9,331 nt of DNA from an uncultured beta proteobacterium (GTDB lineage: Bacteria; Pseudomonadota; Gammaproteobacteria; Burkholderiales; Burkholderiaceae): NCBI GenBank assembly GCA_903930665.1, contig CAIYZI010000217.1:1-9331 (forward strand). Direction: 5' to 3'. Below are positions 1-7,973 of the stretch, in pieces. The first letter of the stretch is position 1. Each line of letters begins with the position of its first letter. The notes beneath the pieces are model-generated. The model was not told the DNA's origin, made no database searches, and was given only the letters and a program-made list of their open reading frames with translations. Position numbers and translations under genes: made by a program.

Positions 1-194
1 GAGAGAGACCCATCTCTAATGGTGTAATCAGGCTCATGAAGTCGAACCCGTTCTATGGCAGGACCCTCTGGTGGCGCGCTCTTCTTAACCAGCCAAAAAG
101 TAGACAAGGTCAGGATGCCCATCAAAATTAAAGGGGTCAAACGTAAGATGCTACGTAAGATTCCCGTTTTGATTTTTGCCGAATTTAATTGCAT
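1..194 (-). CDS. lptC: LptC, LPS export bridge protein (partial, N-terminal 64 codons)
   Basis: LptC is a bitopic inner-membrane protein whose periplasmic beta-jellyroll domain takes LPS from the LptBFG transporter and passes it to LptA. The visible N-terminus has a short basic cytoplasmic stretch (K7, K9, R14, R18), one membrane segment at about residues 19-36 ending in WLVKK, then a periplasmic start containing HEPDY (53-57), a motif typical of betaproteobacterial LptC. The rest of the protein lies beyond the left edge. The ATG at 192-194 is chosen because it lies 2 bases after the kdsC stop, and in-frame sequence upstream soon meets a stop (201-203). Only a weak purine-rich element (AGGCG) lies upstream, inside the end of kdsC. 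Order kdsD-kdsC-lptC is the usual one, with lptA and lptB expected next. Identification rests on the membrane anchor, HEPDY and context. Confidence 0.88.
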   Translation of the reverse strand, partial: MQLNSAKIKTGILRSILRLTPLILMGILTLSTFWLVKKSAPPEGPAIERVRLHEPDYTIRDGSL

Positions 195-196
195 TG

Positions 197-769
197 TTAA
201 CTACGCGCCTGGTTTAGCAATTCCTCGTATCGATTCTGCGCTTTAAGGATGAGGTCGCACACTTCACGAACAGCGCTATTACCGCCTGTATTGGTGGTGA
301 CATAGTGAGCCTCTTCTTTCACTGCCTCATGCCCCTGAGCTGGGCAGACCTTCAGTCCAGCCCCTTTCATCATCTTCAGGTCTGGCCAGTCATCACCCAT
401 CACTGCGCAGTCTTCGTGTGATAGGGACAGGGATTGCAAAACTTTATCTAAAGCGACTGCTTTATCTCCTACGCCCATTTGCACGTGCTTAATACCCAAT
501 TCTTCGCAACGCCCTAAAACCATCTTGGAGCTGCGCCCAGTAATGATCGAGGTCAGTATGCCAATTTGCTCCAGTAGTTTAATGCCCAAACCATCTTGAA
601 TATCAAACGCCTTCAATACTTCTTTGCCATCGGCGCCAATAAATACTTGGCCATTAGTGAGTACACCGTCTACATCCAAAACGAGGAGCTTAACTTTGCT
701 AGCACGATCCCAGGCTTGAGGATATTGGCTTAAGGGATTGGTTTTATGGGTATTAAAAGCGTTTGGCAT
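197..769 (-). CDS. kdsC: 3-deoxy-D-manno-octulosonate 8-phosphate phosphatase (KdsC)
   Basis: KdsC is a cytoplasmic HAD-superfamily phosphatase that hydrolyses Kdo 8-phosphate to Kdo and phosphate, before CMP-Kdo is made for the LPS core. All HAD motifs are visible: motif I LDVDGVLT with nucleophile D32 and acid/base D34, motif II threonine T77 in ITGRS, motif III lysine K103 in GDK, and motif IV GDDWPD (125-130) binding magnesium. The C-terminal tail GGNSAVREVCDLIL (162-175) is the family signature that reaches into the active site of the neighbouring subunit; family members often have glycine where S165 stands. The 190-residue length matches the roughly 188 of E. coli KdsC, so this is a capless C0-type HAD. 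The start is the only Met before motif I. It lies 9 bases after the kdsD stop and has no clear Shine-Dalgarno, so translation is probably coupled to kdsD. Confidence 0.97.
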   Translation of the reverse strand: MPNAFNTHKTNPLSQYPQAWDRASKVKLLVLDVDGVLTNGQVFIGADGKEVLKAFDIQDGLGIKLLEQIGILTSIITGRSSKMVLGRCEELGIKHVQMGVGDKAVALDKVLQSLSLSHEDCAVMGDDWPDLKMMKGAGLKVCPAQGHEAVKEEAHYVTTNTGGNSAVREVCDLILKAQNRYEELLNQARS

Positions 770-778
770 GGGGATGAA

Positions 779-1771
779 TTAAATAACTTTGGCTGCGAAC
801 AAGTCGTGCAAATTAAGTGCTCCGAGCAGGGCGCCGTTAGGGTCGGTAACAACCAAATGATTGATGCGGTGTTTTTCCATCATCTCAATGGCTTCTTCAG
901 CGAGCAGCTCAGGAGGAATGGTGCGGGGTGCTGCAGTTGTTGCTTCTTGTAGCGTAACACCATCCAGATTGGTGCTCTTTTCCAAAAGGCGACGTAAATC
1001 TCCATCTGTAAAGATGCCAGCAACCCCTTGGTCTTGATCTAAAGTTACCACCATACCCATCCGTTTAGCGGTCATCTCTAGTAGAGCCTCTTGCAATGAA
1101 GCCTGAAGTGAGATTTTTGGTGTTTCATCAAGGCTGCGCATGACTTCGCTAACATGCATCAATTGCTTGCGACCCAGTCGGCCGCCAGGATGTGAGCGTT
1201 GAAAGTCTTCCGCTTGGAAGCCTCTGGCATCTAGTAGGGCAACAGCTAAGGCGTCTCCCATAGCAAGGGCTGCAGTAGTGCTGGTAGTGGGAGCAAGGTT
1301 GAGTGGGCAAGCTTCTTTTTCTACGCTTGTATCTAAATGCGCATCGGCTAGTTTTGCCAATGAAGAATTGGGTGCGCCAGTTAGGGCAATCAGTTTTGCG
1401 CCAGTGCGCTTGATGATTGGCACGATGGTTAGCAATTCGTCAGTTTCCCCAGAATTAGAGAGTGCTACAAAAATGTCGTCTCGAGTCACCATCCCCAGAT
1501 CACCATGACTAGCTTCAGCTGGGTGTACAAAAAAAGCGGGGGAGCCTGTGGAAGCAAAGGTGGCAGCAATCTTACGGGCGATGTGACCAGATTTACCAAT
1601 TCCAGAAACGACAATGCGACCCTTACAACTATGTAAAAGTTCAACAGCGAGTACGAGGGCATCCGCATTGGGTCCCTCAAGGCGATCACGCATGGTTTGC
1701 AGTGCAGCAGCCTCAATAGTGAGGGTGTCGCGCGCAAGCTTTAGGGTTCGGTCACGAGTCTTAGCTATCAT
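779..1771 (-). CDS. kdsD: D-arabinose 5-phosphate isomerase (KdsD), SIS plus two CBS domains
   Basis: KdsD interconverts ribulose 5-phosphate and arabinose 5-phosphate, the first committed step of Kdo synthesis for LPS. The 330 residues split into a sugar-isomerase SIS domain (about 40-180) and a tandem CBS pair (about 205-265 and 272-328), the standard layout (E. coli KdsD is 328 aa). Counterparts of the E. coli catalytic residues K59, E111, E152 and H193 are each present one position later: K60 in GIGKSG, E112 after SGETD, E153 in EKEACPLNLAPT, and H194 in RSHPGGRLG. The protein is therefore expected to be active. It is the first gene of the kdsD-kdsC-lptC run. Its ATG lies 11 bases from the divergent antiporter ATG, so its promoter must overlap that gene. 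No Shine-Dalgarno precedes it, but a TATACT hexamer does. Paralogues such as GutQ or KpsF share the fold, but the kdsC-lptC context favours KdsD. Confidence 0.97.
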   Translation of the reverse strand: MIAKTRDRTLKLARDTLTIEAAALQTMRDRLEGPNADALVLAVELLHSCKGRIVVSGIGKSGHIARKIAATFASTGSPAFFVHPAEASHGDLGMVTRDDIFVALSNSGETDELLTIVPIIKRTGAKLIALTGAPNSSLAKLADAHLDTSVEKEACPLNLAPTTSTTAALAMGDALAVALLDARGFQAEDFQRSHPGGRLGRKQLMHVSEVMRSLDETPKISLQASLQEALLEMTAKRMGMVVTLDQDQGVAGIFTDGDLRRLLEKSTNLDGVTLQEATTAAPRTIPPELLAEEAIEMMEKHRINHLVVTDPNGALLGALNLHDLFAAKVI

Positions 1772-1777
1772 CGGGTA

Positions 1778-1783
1778 AGTATA
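1778..1783 (-). promoter_or_regulatory. candidate -10 box for kdsD
   Basis: Read on the minus strand, 1783 to 1778 is TATACT, five of six matches to the sigma-70 TATAAT consensus. Only six bases separate it from the kdsD ATG, so transcription would be expected to begin at or next to the A of the start codon. I see no good -35 element at 16-18 bases upstream; the best nearby hexamer, TTGAAG (1800-1795), is too close at 11 bases. The call rests on the hexamer and position alone. Confidence 0.35.
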
Positions 1784-3765
1784 TGCCGTCAGTCCTTCAA
1801 TTAACTCTCATCTTGCTGGCCTCTGGAGTGGCCGGGGTGGTTATTTTCCGCTATTTTGGCCTACCCCCTATTTTGGGCTATTTGGCTATTGGCGTCTTAA
1901 TTGGCCCTAATACCCTGGGGCTGGCTAATGATTCGGCAACGGTGAAGTATTTAGCCGAATTCGGTGTGGTTTTTTTAATGTTTTCGATTGGCTTGGAATT
2001 TAACCTCCATAAGCTTAGAGCCATGCGAACGATCGTATTTGGTTTGGGGGGCAGCCAAGTTATCTTGACCATGCTGCTGGCCGTACCCGCTAGCCTCCTT
2101 ATGAATTGGATTTACCCTATTTCTTGGCGCGCAGCCATTGCTTTGGGTGGCGCCTTAGCGATGTCTTCGACGGCGATTGTCACAAAGCTGATTTCTGACC
2201 GATCCGAGCTTGAGACCCAACATGGCCGTAATGTGGTCGGTATATTGCTATTTCAGGATTTGGCGGTAGTTTTCCTTCTTATTCTGTTGCCTTCTCTAGG
2301 CAAAAATCCAGGCGATCTTTTTATTGCCCTGACTGCAGCCTCAATCAAAATCACTGTAGCCCTGGTGTTGATCTTCTTTATTGGCCAAAGTTTGATGAGC
2401 CATTGGTTTAGGTTGGTGGCAAAGCTTCGCTCTCAAGAGCTATTCATGCTCAATCTTTTATTAATTGTTTTGGGTATGGCAGCCTTAACAGAACATTTTG
2501 GTTTGTCATTAGCGCTTGGCGCATTTTTGGCGGGAATGTTGATTTCTGAAACCCCCTATCGCCATCAGGTGGAAGAAGACATCAAACCATTTCGGGATGT
2601 GTTACTGGGGTTGTTCTTTATTACTATTGGTATGTTGCTTAACTTCCAAGTCATTTTTGAGCAATGGATGTTGGTATTGGCATTGCTGATTGGACCCTTA
2701 GTATTTAAATTTGGGCTTATTGCGCTCCTTGCACGCTTTTTTGGATCGACTCCGGGCATCTCCATTCGGACAGGTCTGTGTTTAGCGCAGGCAGGTGAAT
2801 TTGGTTTTGTTTTACTCAATCAAATAGATGGCTTAGATTTAATTGCTCCCGCATTAAGTCAGGCGATATTAGCGGCAATGCTTTTATCAATGTTCGGAGC
2901 ACCTTTCCTGATTCAATATAGCGATCGTATTGCGATGCGTTTTTCTAGTAATGAGTGGTTATTGCAATCACTTGCTTTGACACGCGTTGCGGCTAAAAGT
3001 GTATTAACGGAAAACCATGTCGTGATTTGTGGATTTGGGCGCTCAGGACAGAGTCTAGCTCGTATGCTCGACCTGGAAAAAATTTCTTACATCGCGCTAG
3101 ATATGGATCCCGATCGAGTTCAAGAGGCAGCTGCTGCTGGTGATAATGTGGTGTATGGAGATGCAAGTCGCGAAAACTATCTTATAGCGGCTGGCTTATC
3201 TCGCGCCAAGGCTGTGGTGATTACTTATGCCGATACTCTAGCTTCATTTAAGGTATTGCATCAAGTAGAGCGCTTGCGTCCCGGTATGACTGTTTTGGTG
3301 CGTACTAAGGATGATTCAGATCTAGCAAAATTGCGAGCGGCTGGTGCGACGGAGGTTGTTCCAGAATTAATTGAAGGTAGCTTGATGATGGCCTCCCATG
3401 TGTTGCTAATTATGGGCGTGCCTATGCGTAAGGTTGTACGGCGTATTACGAATGCTCGGGAAGAGCGCTATAGCCTGCTTCGGGGTTATTTCCGGGGAAA
3501 TACCGATGGGGACTTCGGATCAAATGAATCTTGGCGTTTGCACTCCGTGACTTTGCTGCCTCAATCAGTCAGCATTGGTAAAACACTTGCAGAATTACAT
3601 CTTGAAAATGAAGGCGTCAGTATTCAAGCGGTGAGGCGCAAGATAGGAGGTTCTGACTATGTGAAGTTAGAACTTACTCCGGAATTGCGTTTAATGGCTA
3701 ACGATATCTTGGTGCTCTCAGGCAATTCAGAGGCGACCGATTTAGCCGAATCTAAATTGCTTTGA
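1783..3765 (+). CDS. Kef-type monovalent cation:proton antiporter (CPA2 family) with RCK domains
   Basis: This is an inner-membrane potassium or sodium/proton antiporter of the CPA2 family (KefB/KefC/YbaL-like), expected to act in cytoplasmic pH and cation balance or detoxification. The first 380 or so residues are many hydrophobic helices forming the exchanger domain, with the conserved LLFQDLAV (155-162, D159), the GLSLALGAFLAGMLISET stretch (240-257), a charged HQVEEDIKPF loop (261-270) resembling the KefC regulatory loop, and LFFITIGML (277-285). Residues 412-525 are an RCK-N Rossmann domain with GFGRSG (417-422) and acidic D440 suited to NAD(H). About 585-650 looks like a TrkA-C domain, which E. 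coli KefC lacks. The total of 660 aa is full length. The start is 11 bases from kdsD and lacks a good Shine-Dalgarno. Substrate and glutathione gating cannot be told from sequence, so no symbol is given. Confidence 0.9.
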   Translation: MPSVLQLTLILLASGVAGVVIFRYFGLPPILGYLAIGVLIGPNTLGLANDSATVKYLAEFGVVFLMFSIGLEFNLHKLRAMRTIVFGLGGSQVILTMLLAVPASLLMNWIYPISWRAAIALGGALAMSSTAIVTKLISDRSELETQHGRNVVGILLFQDLAVVFLLILLPSLGKNPGDLFIALTAASIKITVALVLIFFIGQSLMSHWFRLVAKLRSQELFMLNLLLIVLGMAALTEHFGLSLALGAFLAGMLISETPYRHQVEEDIKPFRDVLLGLFFITIGMLLNFQVIFEQWMLVLALLIGPLVFKFGLIALLARFFGSTPGISIRTGLCLAQAGEFGFVLLNQIDGLDLIAPALSQAILAAMLLSMFGAPFLIQYSDRIAMRFSSNEWLLQSLALTRVAAKSVLTENHVVICGFGRSGQSLARMLDLEKISYIALDMDPDRVQEAAAAGDNVVYGDASRENYLIAAGLSRAKAVVITYADTLASFKVLHQVERLRPGMTVLVRTKDDSDLAKLRAAGATEVVPELIEGSLMMASHVLLIMGVPMRKVVRRITNAREERYSLLRGYFRGNTDGDFGSNESWRLHSVTLLPQSVSIGKTLAELHLENEGVSIQAVRRKIGGSDYVKLELTPELRLMANDILVLSGNSEATDLAESKLL

Positions 3766-3790
3766 GCAATAACCTCACAAGATAAATACA

Positions 3791-6676
3791 TTACTTCTTC
3801 TTACCGGTAGGTGACTTACGTTTCAGTAATGGTGCCAAATAATGACCAGTAAAGCTCGCTTCATTTTTAGCAACCTCTTCTGGCGTACCAGTGGCGATAA
3901 TTTGGCCACCACCTGCACCACCTTTTGGACCCAAGTCAATAATCCAGTCAGCCGTTTTGATCACATCTAAATTGTGTTCAATAATGACAATCGTATTGCC
4001 TTGTTTCTTGAGGGTCTGAAGTACTGTAAGTAGTAGCTGAATATCATGGAAGTGCAAACCAGTGGTTGGCTCATCCAAGATATAAAGAGTTCTACCAGTA
4101 TCGCGTTTAGATAGCTCAAGAGATAACTTAACTCGCTGTGCTTCGCCGCCCGATAAGGTGGTTGCGCTTTGACCTAACTTTACATAGCCCAAGCCAACAT
4201 CTAGCAAGGTTTTGAGTTTGCGTTTGACTATGGGAACGGCTTCAAAGAATTCATGGGCTTGCTCGATAGTCATCGATAGCACTTCATGAATATTTTTGCC
4301 TTTATAGCGAATATCTAAAGTTTCACGGTTATAGCGTTTGCCATGGCAAACATCGCATGGCACATAGACGTCCGGAAGGAAATGCATTTCTACTTTTAAT
4401 ACGCCATCGCCTTCACAGGAGTCACAACGACCACCTTTTACGTTGAAAGAGAATCGACCAGCTTCATAACCGCGTTCGCGTGATGCTGGAACTCCGGCAA
4501 ATAATTCTCTAATAGGAGTAAAGAGTCCGGTATAGGTTGCGGGATTAGAGCGCGGTGTTCTACCGATAGGGGATTGATCTACGCTAATAACCTTGTCAAA
4601 ATGCTCAAGGCCTTTGATGGCATCGTGCGCTGCTGGTTCTGCAATGGAGCCATAAATATGCTGAGCAACTGCATGGTGCAAAGTGTCATTAATGAGGGTT
4701 GACTTGCCGGAGCCAGAAACCCCAGTGACACACGTTAACAAACCTACCGGTATCTGAGTATGAACAGATTGGAGATTATTTCCACGTGCCCCAATGATTT
4801 CTAAAAAACGATCATTGACAGGGATTCGATTTTTGGGAACCTCAATCGCTGTTCGGCCAGAGAGATAGGCTCCAGTGAGTGAGTTGGGATCAGCTTCCAC
4901 TTGCTCAGGTGTGCCTTGTGAAACCACTTCACCACCGTGTACACCAGCGCCAGGGCCAATGTCGATGACGTAGTCGGCAGCCCGAATCATATCTTCATCA
5001 TGTTCGACTACTAGAACGCTATTGCCTAGGTCTCGTAAATGCTTGAGGGTGCCAATGAGGCGATCGTTATCGCGTTGATGCAATCCAATCGAAGGCTCAT
5101 CTAAGACATACATCACGCCGGTTAAGCCTGATCCAATTTGTGATGCTAAGCGAATCCGTTGCGCTTCGCCTCCCGAGAGGGTGTCAGCACTACGATCGAG
5201 TGAGAGGTAATCTAAGCCAACATCATTTAGAAAACGTAGTCGTGATCCAATTTCCTTGACGATCTTATCGGCGATTTCTCGTTTGGCACCTTTTAATTCA
5301 AGTGCCTCAAAGTAGTCTTTTGCTTCTTTGAGAGGTAGTGCACTAATTTCATAAATAGCGCGAGATTGTTCGTTATCACCCACTTTAACAAAGCGAGCCT
5401 CTTTGCGAAGGCGGCTGCCACCACAATCTGGGCATGAGTGAACATTCTGGTAGCGCGAGAGCTCTTCACGCACTGTTGCGGAATCTGTCTCACGATAACG
5501 TCTCTCAAAGTTCGCGATGATTCCCTCAAAGGCGTGCTCACGAATGCTCATTTTGCCGCGCTCGTTAATGTATTCAAAAGGAATGGTTGCATCACCGGAC
5601 CCAAGTAAGACTAAGTCTTGAGCTTTTTTGGTTAATTGCTCAAATGGTTTATCAACATCAAAACCGCCATGCTTGGCTAGAGTTTGTAAAAGCTTGAAGT
5701 AAAACTGGTTGCGTCGATCCCAGCCTTTGATTGCGCCAGAGGCTAGCGATAAATCGGGGTGCGCAACAATGCGTTTTGGATCAAAAAAAGCAAGATGTCC
5801 TAAACCGTCACAAGAAGGGCAGGCGCCCATTGGATTGTTGAAGGAAAAGAGGCGTGGCTCAAGTTCTTGTAGTGAGTATGAGCAGATAGGGCAAGAAAAT
5901 TTGCTGGAGAAAATCATCTCCTTACCGGTGTCCATATTCACGATCATCGCCTTACCATCTGCTAGGCGTAGGGCAGTCTCAAATGACTCTGCTAAACGTT
6001 GCTGAATATCGGGGCGCACTTTAATTCGATCTACGACCACTTCAATTGAGTGCTTATCGTTTTTCTTAAGGGTAGGTAATTGGTCAATTTCAAAAATTTC
6101 TGCTTTGGCAGTATTGGTTGTTCCACCACCCGAACGAACACGAAATCGCACAAATCCTTGTGCTTGAAGATCTTCAAATAAATCTACAAACTCACCTTTA
6201 CGCTCGCTCACAACTGGAGCCAAAATCATGAGTTTGGTTTCTTCAGGCATTGCTAAAACTGTGTCTACCATTTGAGAAACGCTTTGGGCTTCTAGAGGTA
6301 AGTCATGGTCTGGGCAATGCGGAGTGCCTGCACGTGCATACAGAAGACGTAGGTAGTCATGAATCTCGGTAACGGTGCCTACTGTGGAGCGTGGGTTATG
6401 GCTTGTCGCTTTTTGTTCAATGGAAATTGCTGGCGAAAGGCCTTCGATAACATCGACATCAGGCTTTTCCATCAATTGCAAAAATTGACGGGCATAAGCA
6501 GAGAGCGACTCTACATAGCGCCGTTGCCCTTCGGCATATAAGGTGTCAAAAGCAAGTGAGCTTTTGCCTGAACCAGATAAACCAGTAAGGACGACCAATT
6601 TCTCTCTAGGAATGTCTAGATTGATGTTTTTGAGGTTGTGCGTACGTGCACCGCGGATCTTTATTTCAGTATTCAT
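3791..6676 (-). CDS. uvrA: UvrA, excinuclease ABC subunit A
   Basis: UvrA is the dimeric damage-sensing ATPase of nucleotide excision repair; it loads UvrB at bulky lesions in the cytoplasm. Both ABC ATPase halves are complete. The first has Walker A GLSGSGKSS (32-40), signature LSGGEAQRIRL (500-510) and Walker B LDEPSIGLH (525-533). The second has Walker A GVSGSGKST (652-660), signature LSGGEAQRVKL (841-851) and Walker B LDEPTTGLH (867-875). Zinc-module cysteine pairs are intact at C262/C265 with C286/C289, C415/C418, and C751/C754 with C774/C777. The 961 residues slightly exceed the 940 of E. coli UvrA, and the protein ends in a basic tail (KRKSPTGKKK). It converges on the antiporter gene and diverges from the MFS gene over 37 bases. 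I see no Shine-Dalgarno upstream and no recognisable LexA box. Nothing suggests truncation or inactivation. Confidence 0.99.
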   Translation of the reverse strand: MNTEIKIRGARTHNLKNINLDIPREKLVVLTGLSGSGKSSLAFDTLYAEGQRRYVESLSAYARQFLQLMEKPDVDVIEGLSPAISIEQKATSHNPRSTVGTVTEIHDYLRLLYARAGTPHCPDHDLPLEAQSVSQMVDTVLAMPEETKLMILAPVVSERKGEFVDLFEDLQAQGFVRFRVRSGGGTTNTAKAEIFEIDQLPTLKKNDKHSIEVVVDRIKVRPDIQQRLAESFETALRLADGKAMIVNMDTGKEMIFSSKFSCPICSYSLQELEPRLFSFNNPMGACPSCDGLGHLAFFDPKRIVAHPDLSLASGAIKGWDRRNQFYFKLLQTLAKHGGFDVDKPFEQLTKKAQDLVLLGSGDATIPFEYINERGKMSIREHAFEGIIANFERRYRETDSATVREELSRYQNVHSCPDCGGSRLRKEARFVKVGDNEQSRAIYEISALPLKEAKDYFEALELKGAKREIADKIVKEIGSRLRFLNDVGLDYLSLDRSADTLSGGEAQRIRLASQIGSGLTGVMYVLDEPSIGLHQRDNDRLIGTLKHLRDLGNSVLVVEHDEDMIRAADYVIDIGPGAGVHGGEVVSQGTPEQVEADPNSLTGAYLSGRTAIEVPKNRIPVNDRFLEIIGARGNNLQSVHTQIPVGLLTCVTGVSGSGKSTLINDTLHHAVAQHIYGSIAEPAAHDAIKGLEHFDKVISVDQSPIGRTPRSNPATYTGLFTPIRELFAGVPASRERGYEAGRFSFNVKGGRCDSCEGDGVLKVEMHFLPDVYVPCDVCHGKRYNRETLDIRYKGKNIHEVLSMTIEQAHEFFEAVPIVKRKLKTLLDVGLGYVKLGQSATTLSGGEAQRVKLSLELSKRDTGRTLYILDEPTTGLHFHDIQLLLTVLQTLKKQGNTIVIIEHNLDVIKTADWIIDLGPKGGAGGGQIIATGTPEEVAKNEASFTGHYLAPLLKRKSPTGKKK

Positions 6677-6713
6677 GATTTTTTAGCGTAACTTGTTAAT
6701 ATAGCCCTTTCCC
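6677..6713. promoter_or_regulatory. uvrA / MFS divergent intergenic region
   Basis: These 37 bases separate two divergent start codons, so both promoters are here or reach into the neighbouring genes. An AT-rich core at about 6696-6703 gives TAATAT on the plus strand (6697-6702) and TATATT on the minus strand (6703-6698), both plausible -10 hexamers that overlap each other. The -35 candidates are poor on both strands, for example TTCAGA on the minus strand with a long 19-base spacer. Transcripts from these boxes would have leaders of roughly 5 bases (MFS) and 15 bases (uvrA). Neither gene shows a Shine-Dalgarno. Confidence 0.4.
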
Positions 6714-7898
6714 ATGAATCCATCTGAACTTCGCTCCACTTTGGCCTTAGCGGGCATTTTCGGCCTCCGTATGTTGGGCCTTTTCTTGCTTTTGCCTGTA
6801 TTTAGCATCCACGCACGGGGCTTACCCGGGGGTGAGCATGCATTATGGGTGGGGCTTGCCTTAGGTATTTTTAATATTGTCCAGGCTTGCTTCTATATTC
6901 CCTTGGGCAGACTTTCCGACCGAATCGGTCGAAAACCAGTTGTTTTTTGGGGTCTTTCCTTATTTGTCGCTGGCGCTCTGATTTGCGCTGCTCAAGATGA
7001 CTTAATGTGGATTGCGATTGGCCGAGGCGTAATGGGGGCTGGCGCTATTTCTGCCGCTATTTCAGCTTGGGTTGCCGATCTGACTAGGGAGCAGGTTCGC
7101 ACTCGAGCCATGGCTTTGGTTGGTGGAAGTATTGCCTTATCTTTTGCCCTCTCATTAGTTATTGCAGCCCCTATTTATCGAGCAATTAGCCTAAGTGGTA
7201 TTTTTATAGTTCTCGCAGTACTTGGTGTATTGGCGATGCTAGTGACTTATTTTGTTTTGCCAAACTCCAAACCGGAAAAAAGAGCCGTTCAAGCATCTAT
7301 TAAAGAGGTCTTTTTCCGGCCCGAGTTGATGCGCTTAAACGCTGGGGTTTTTGTCCTGCATGCTACTCAGGTTGCTATGTTTATGGTGGTACCCCGTTTG
7401 TTGGTTGAGGCAGGCTTGCCGCTAGCCTCGCACTGGGAGATTTATCTTCCAGTTGTTCTGCTCTCCTTCTTCTTGATGGCGCCAGTATTAATTTTGGGCG
7501 AAAAGAAACAGCAATTACGTATTGTTTTGTTAGTCGCGATTGTGTTGCTGTTGATCGCTGAATGCGTATTTACCAGGGCATCCTCAATTGGCGTCATTGC
7601 GACTGCATTGCTAATTTACTTTGTCGGCTTTAATTTATTAGAAGCTTTGCAGCCTTCATTGGTATCGCGGTTTGCCAAAGAATCTAAGGGTACGGCTCTG
7701 GGCGTATACAACACCACTCAATCAATAGGGCTATTTTCTGGTGCTGCAATTGGGGGTTGGTTAATGGATAGCTATGGCGAATTATCGGTTTTTGCTATGG
7801 GCGCAGCCCTGCTTTTATGCTGGCTTATAATTGCTTGGTCAATGCAAGACTTGCCTGCAAAGGTAGTAGATTCAAAGGCTTCAGAAGCAGCGACATAG
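6714..7898 (+). CDS. MFS transporter, YajR-like, without the C-terminal YAM domain
   Basis: This is a 12-helix major facilitator superfamily inner-membrane protein, probably a proton-coupled exporter of unknown substrate. The N-terminal half has FGLRMLGLFLLLPVF (16-30), the MFS motif A GRLSDRIGRKP (65-75) between helices 2 and 3, GRGVMGAGAISAAISAWVADLTREQVRT (103-130), and the half ends at about VLPNSKP (181-187). The C-terminal half has GFNLLEALQPSLVSR (305-319) and KGTALGVYNTTQSIGLFSG (325-343). These stretches parallel E. coli YajR as I recall it, but the protein stops at 394 residues after a short hydrophilic tail, so YajR's C-terminal ferredoxin-like YAM domain (E. coli YajR is about 454 aa) is absent. 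It lies between divergent uvrA and downstream ssb, 79 bases before ssb. The ATG follows a C/T-rich stretch with no Shine-Dalgarno. Family assignment is firm; the substrate is unknown. Confidence 0.9.
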   Translation: MNPSELRSTLALAGIFGLRMLGLFLLLPVFSIHARGLPGGEHALWVGLALGIFNIVQACFYIPLGRLSDRIGRKPVVFWGLSLFVAGALICAAQDDLMWIAIGRGVMGAGAISAAISAWVADLTREQVRTRAMALVGGSIALSFALSLVIAAPIYRAISLSGIFIVLAVLGVLAMLVTYFVLPNSKPEKRAVQASIKEVFFRPELMRLNAGVFVLHATQVAMFMVVPRLLVEAGLPLASHWEIYLPVVLLSFFLMAPVLILGEKKQQLRIVLLVAIVLLLIAECVFTRASSIGVIATALLIYFVGFNLLEALQPSLVSRFAKESKGTALGVYNTTQSIGLFSGAAIGGWLMDSYGELSVFAMGAALLLCWLIIAWSMQDLPAKVVDSKASEAAT

Positions 7899-7943
7899 CC
7901 GTAGCTTCACTTAATATATATTTTTTAGCTGCACTTTAAGATT

Positions 7944-7949
7944 TAATAC
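7944..7949 (+). promoter_or_regulatory. candidate -10 box for ssb
   Basis: TAATAC, four of six matches to the sigma-70 consensus, lies 28 bases before the ssb ATG in a 79-base AT-rich gap. Transcription from it would start near 7956 and leave a leader of about 20 bases, which fits the ribosome binding site. The region 17 bases upstream is only a T run (7921-7926), so the -35 is weak. ssb might also be read through from the MFS gene, as I see no terminator between them. Confidence 0.3.
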
Positions 7950-7967
7950 ACATCATCAATTTTCTTC

Positions 7968-7973
7968 GGGAGA
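7968..7973 (+). promoter_or_regulatory. ribosome binding site of ssb
   Basis: GGGAGA, ending 4 bases before the ssb ATG, is a good Shine-Dalgarno match. It is the clearest one in the window and fixes the ssb start. Its strength contrasts with the other genes here and fits a protein made in large amounts. Confidence 0.8.

Noticed and set aside
55..246. A 63-codon plus-strand frame at the left edge
   Set aside because: It is antisense to lptC and the end of kdsC; the minus-strand reading gives a convincing LptC N-terminus, while this one gives nothing recognisable.
746..952. A 68-codon plus-strand frame antisense to kdsC and kdsD
   Set aside because: It is wholly explained as the antisense shadow of two well-supported genes; no start signal and no recognisable protein.
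3766..3790. Possible bidirectional terminator between the convergent antiporter and uvrA stops
   Set aside because: The 25 bases contain no inverted repeat long enough for a hairpin and no T tract, so no terminator is called.
5709..6005. A 98-codon plus-strand frame antisense to uvrA
   Set aside because: It lies opposite the conserved UvrA zinc-binding region, whose constraint on the minus strand explains the open frame.
7911..7926. AT-rich TTAATATATATT stretch as an operator or origin-like element before ssb
   Set aside because: It is short, has no repeated DnaA-box or LexA-type motif, and is ordinary for a promoter-bearing spacer.
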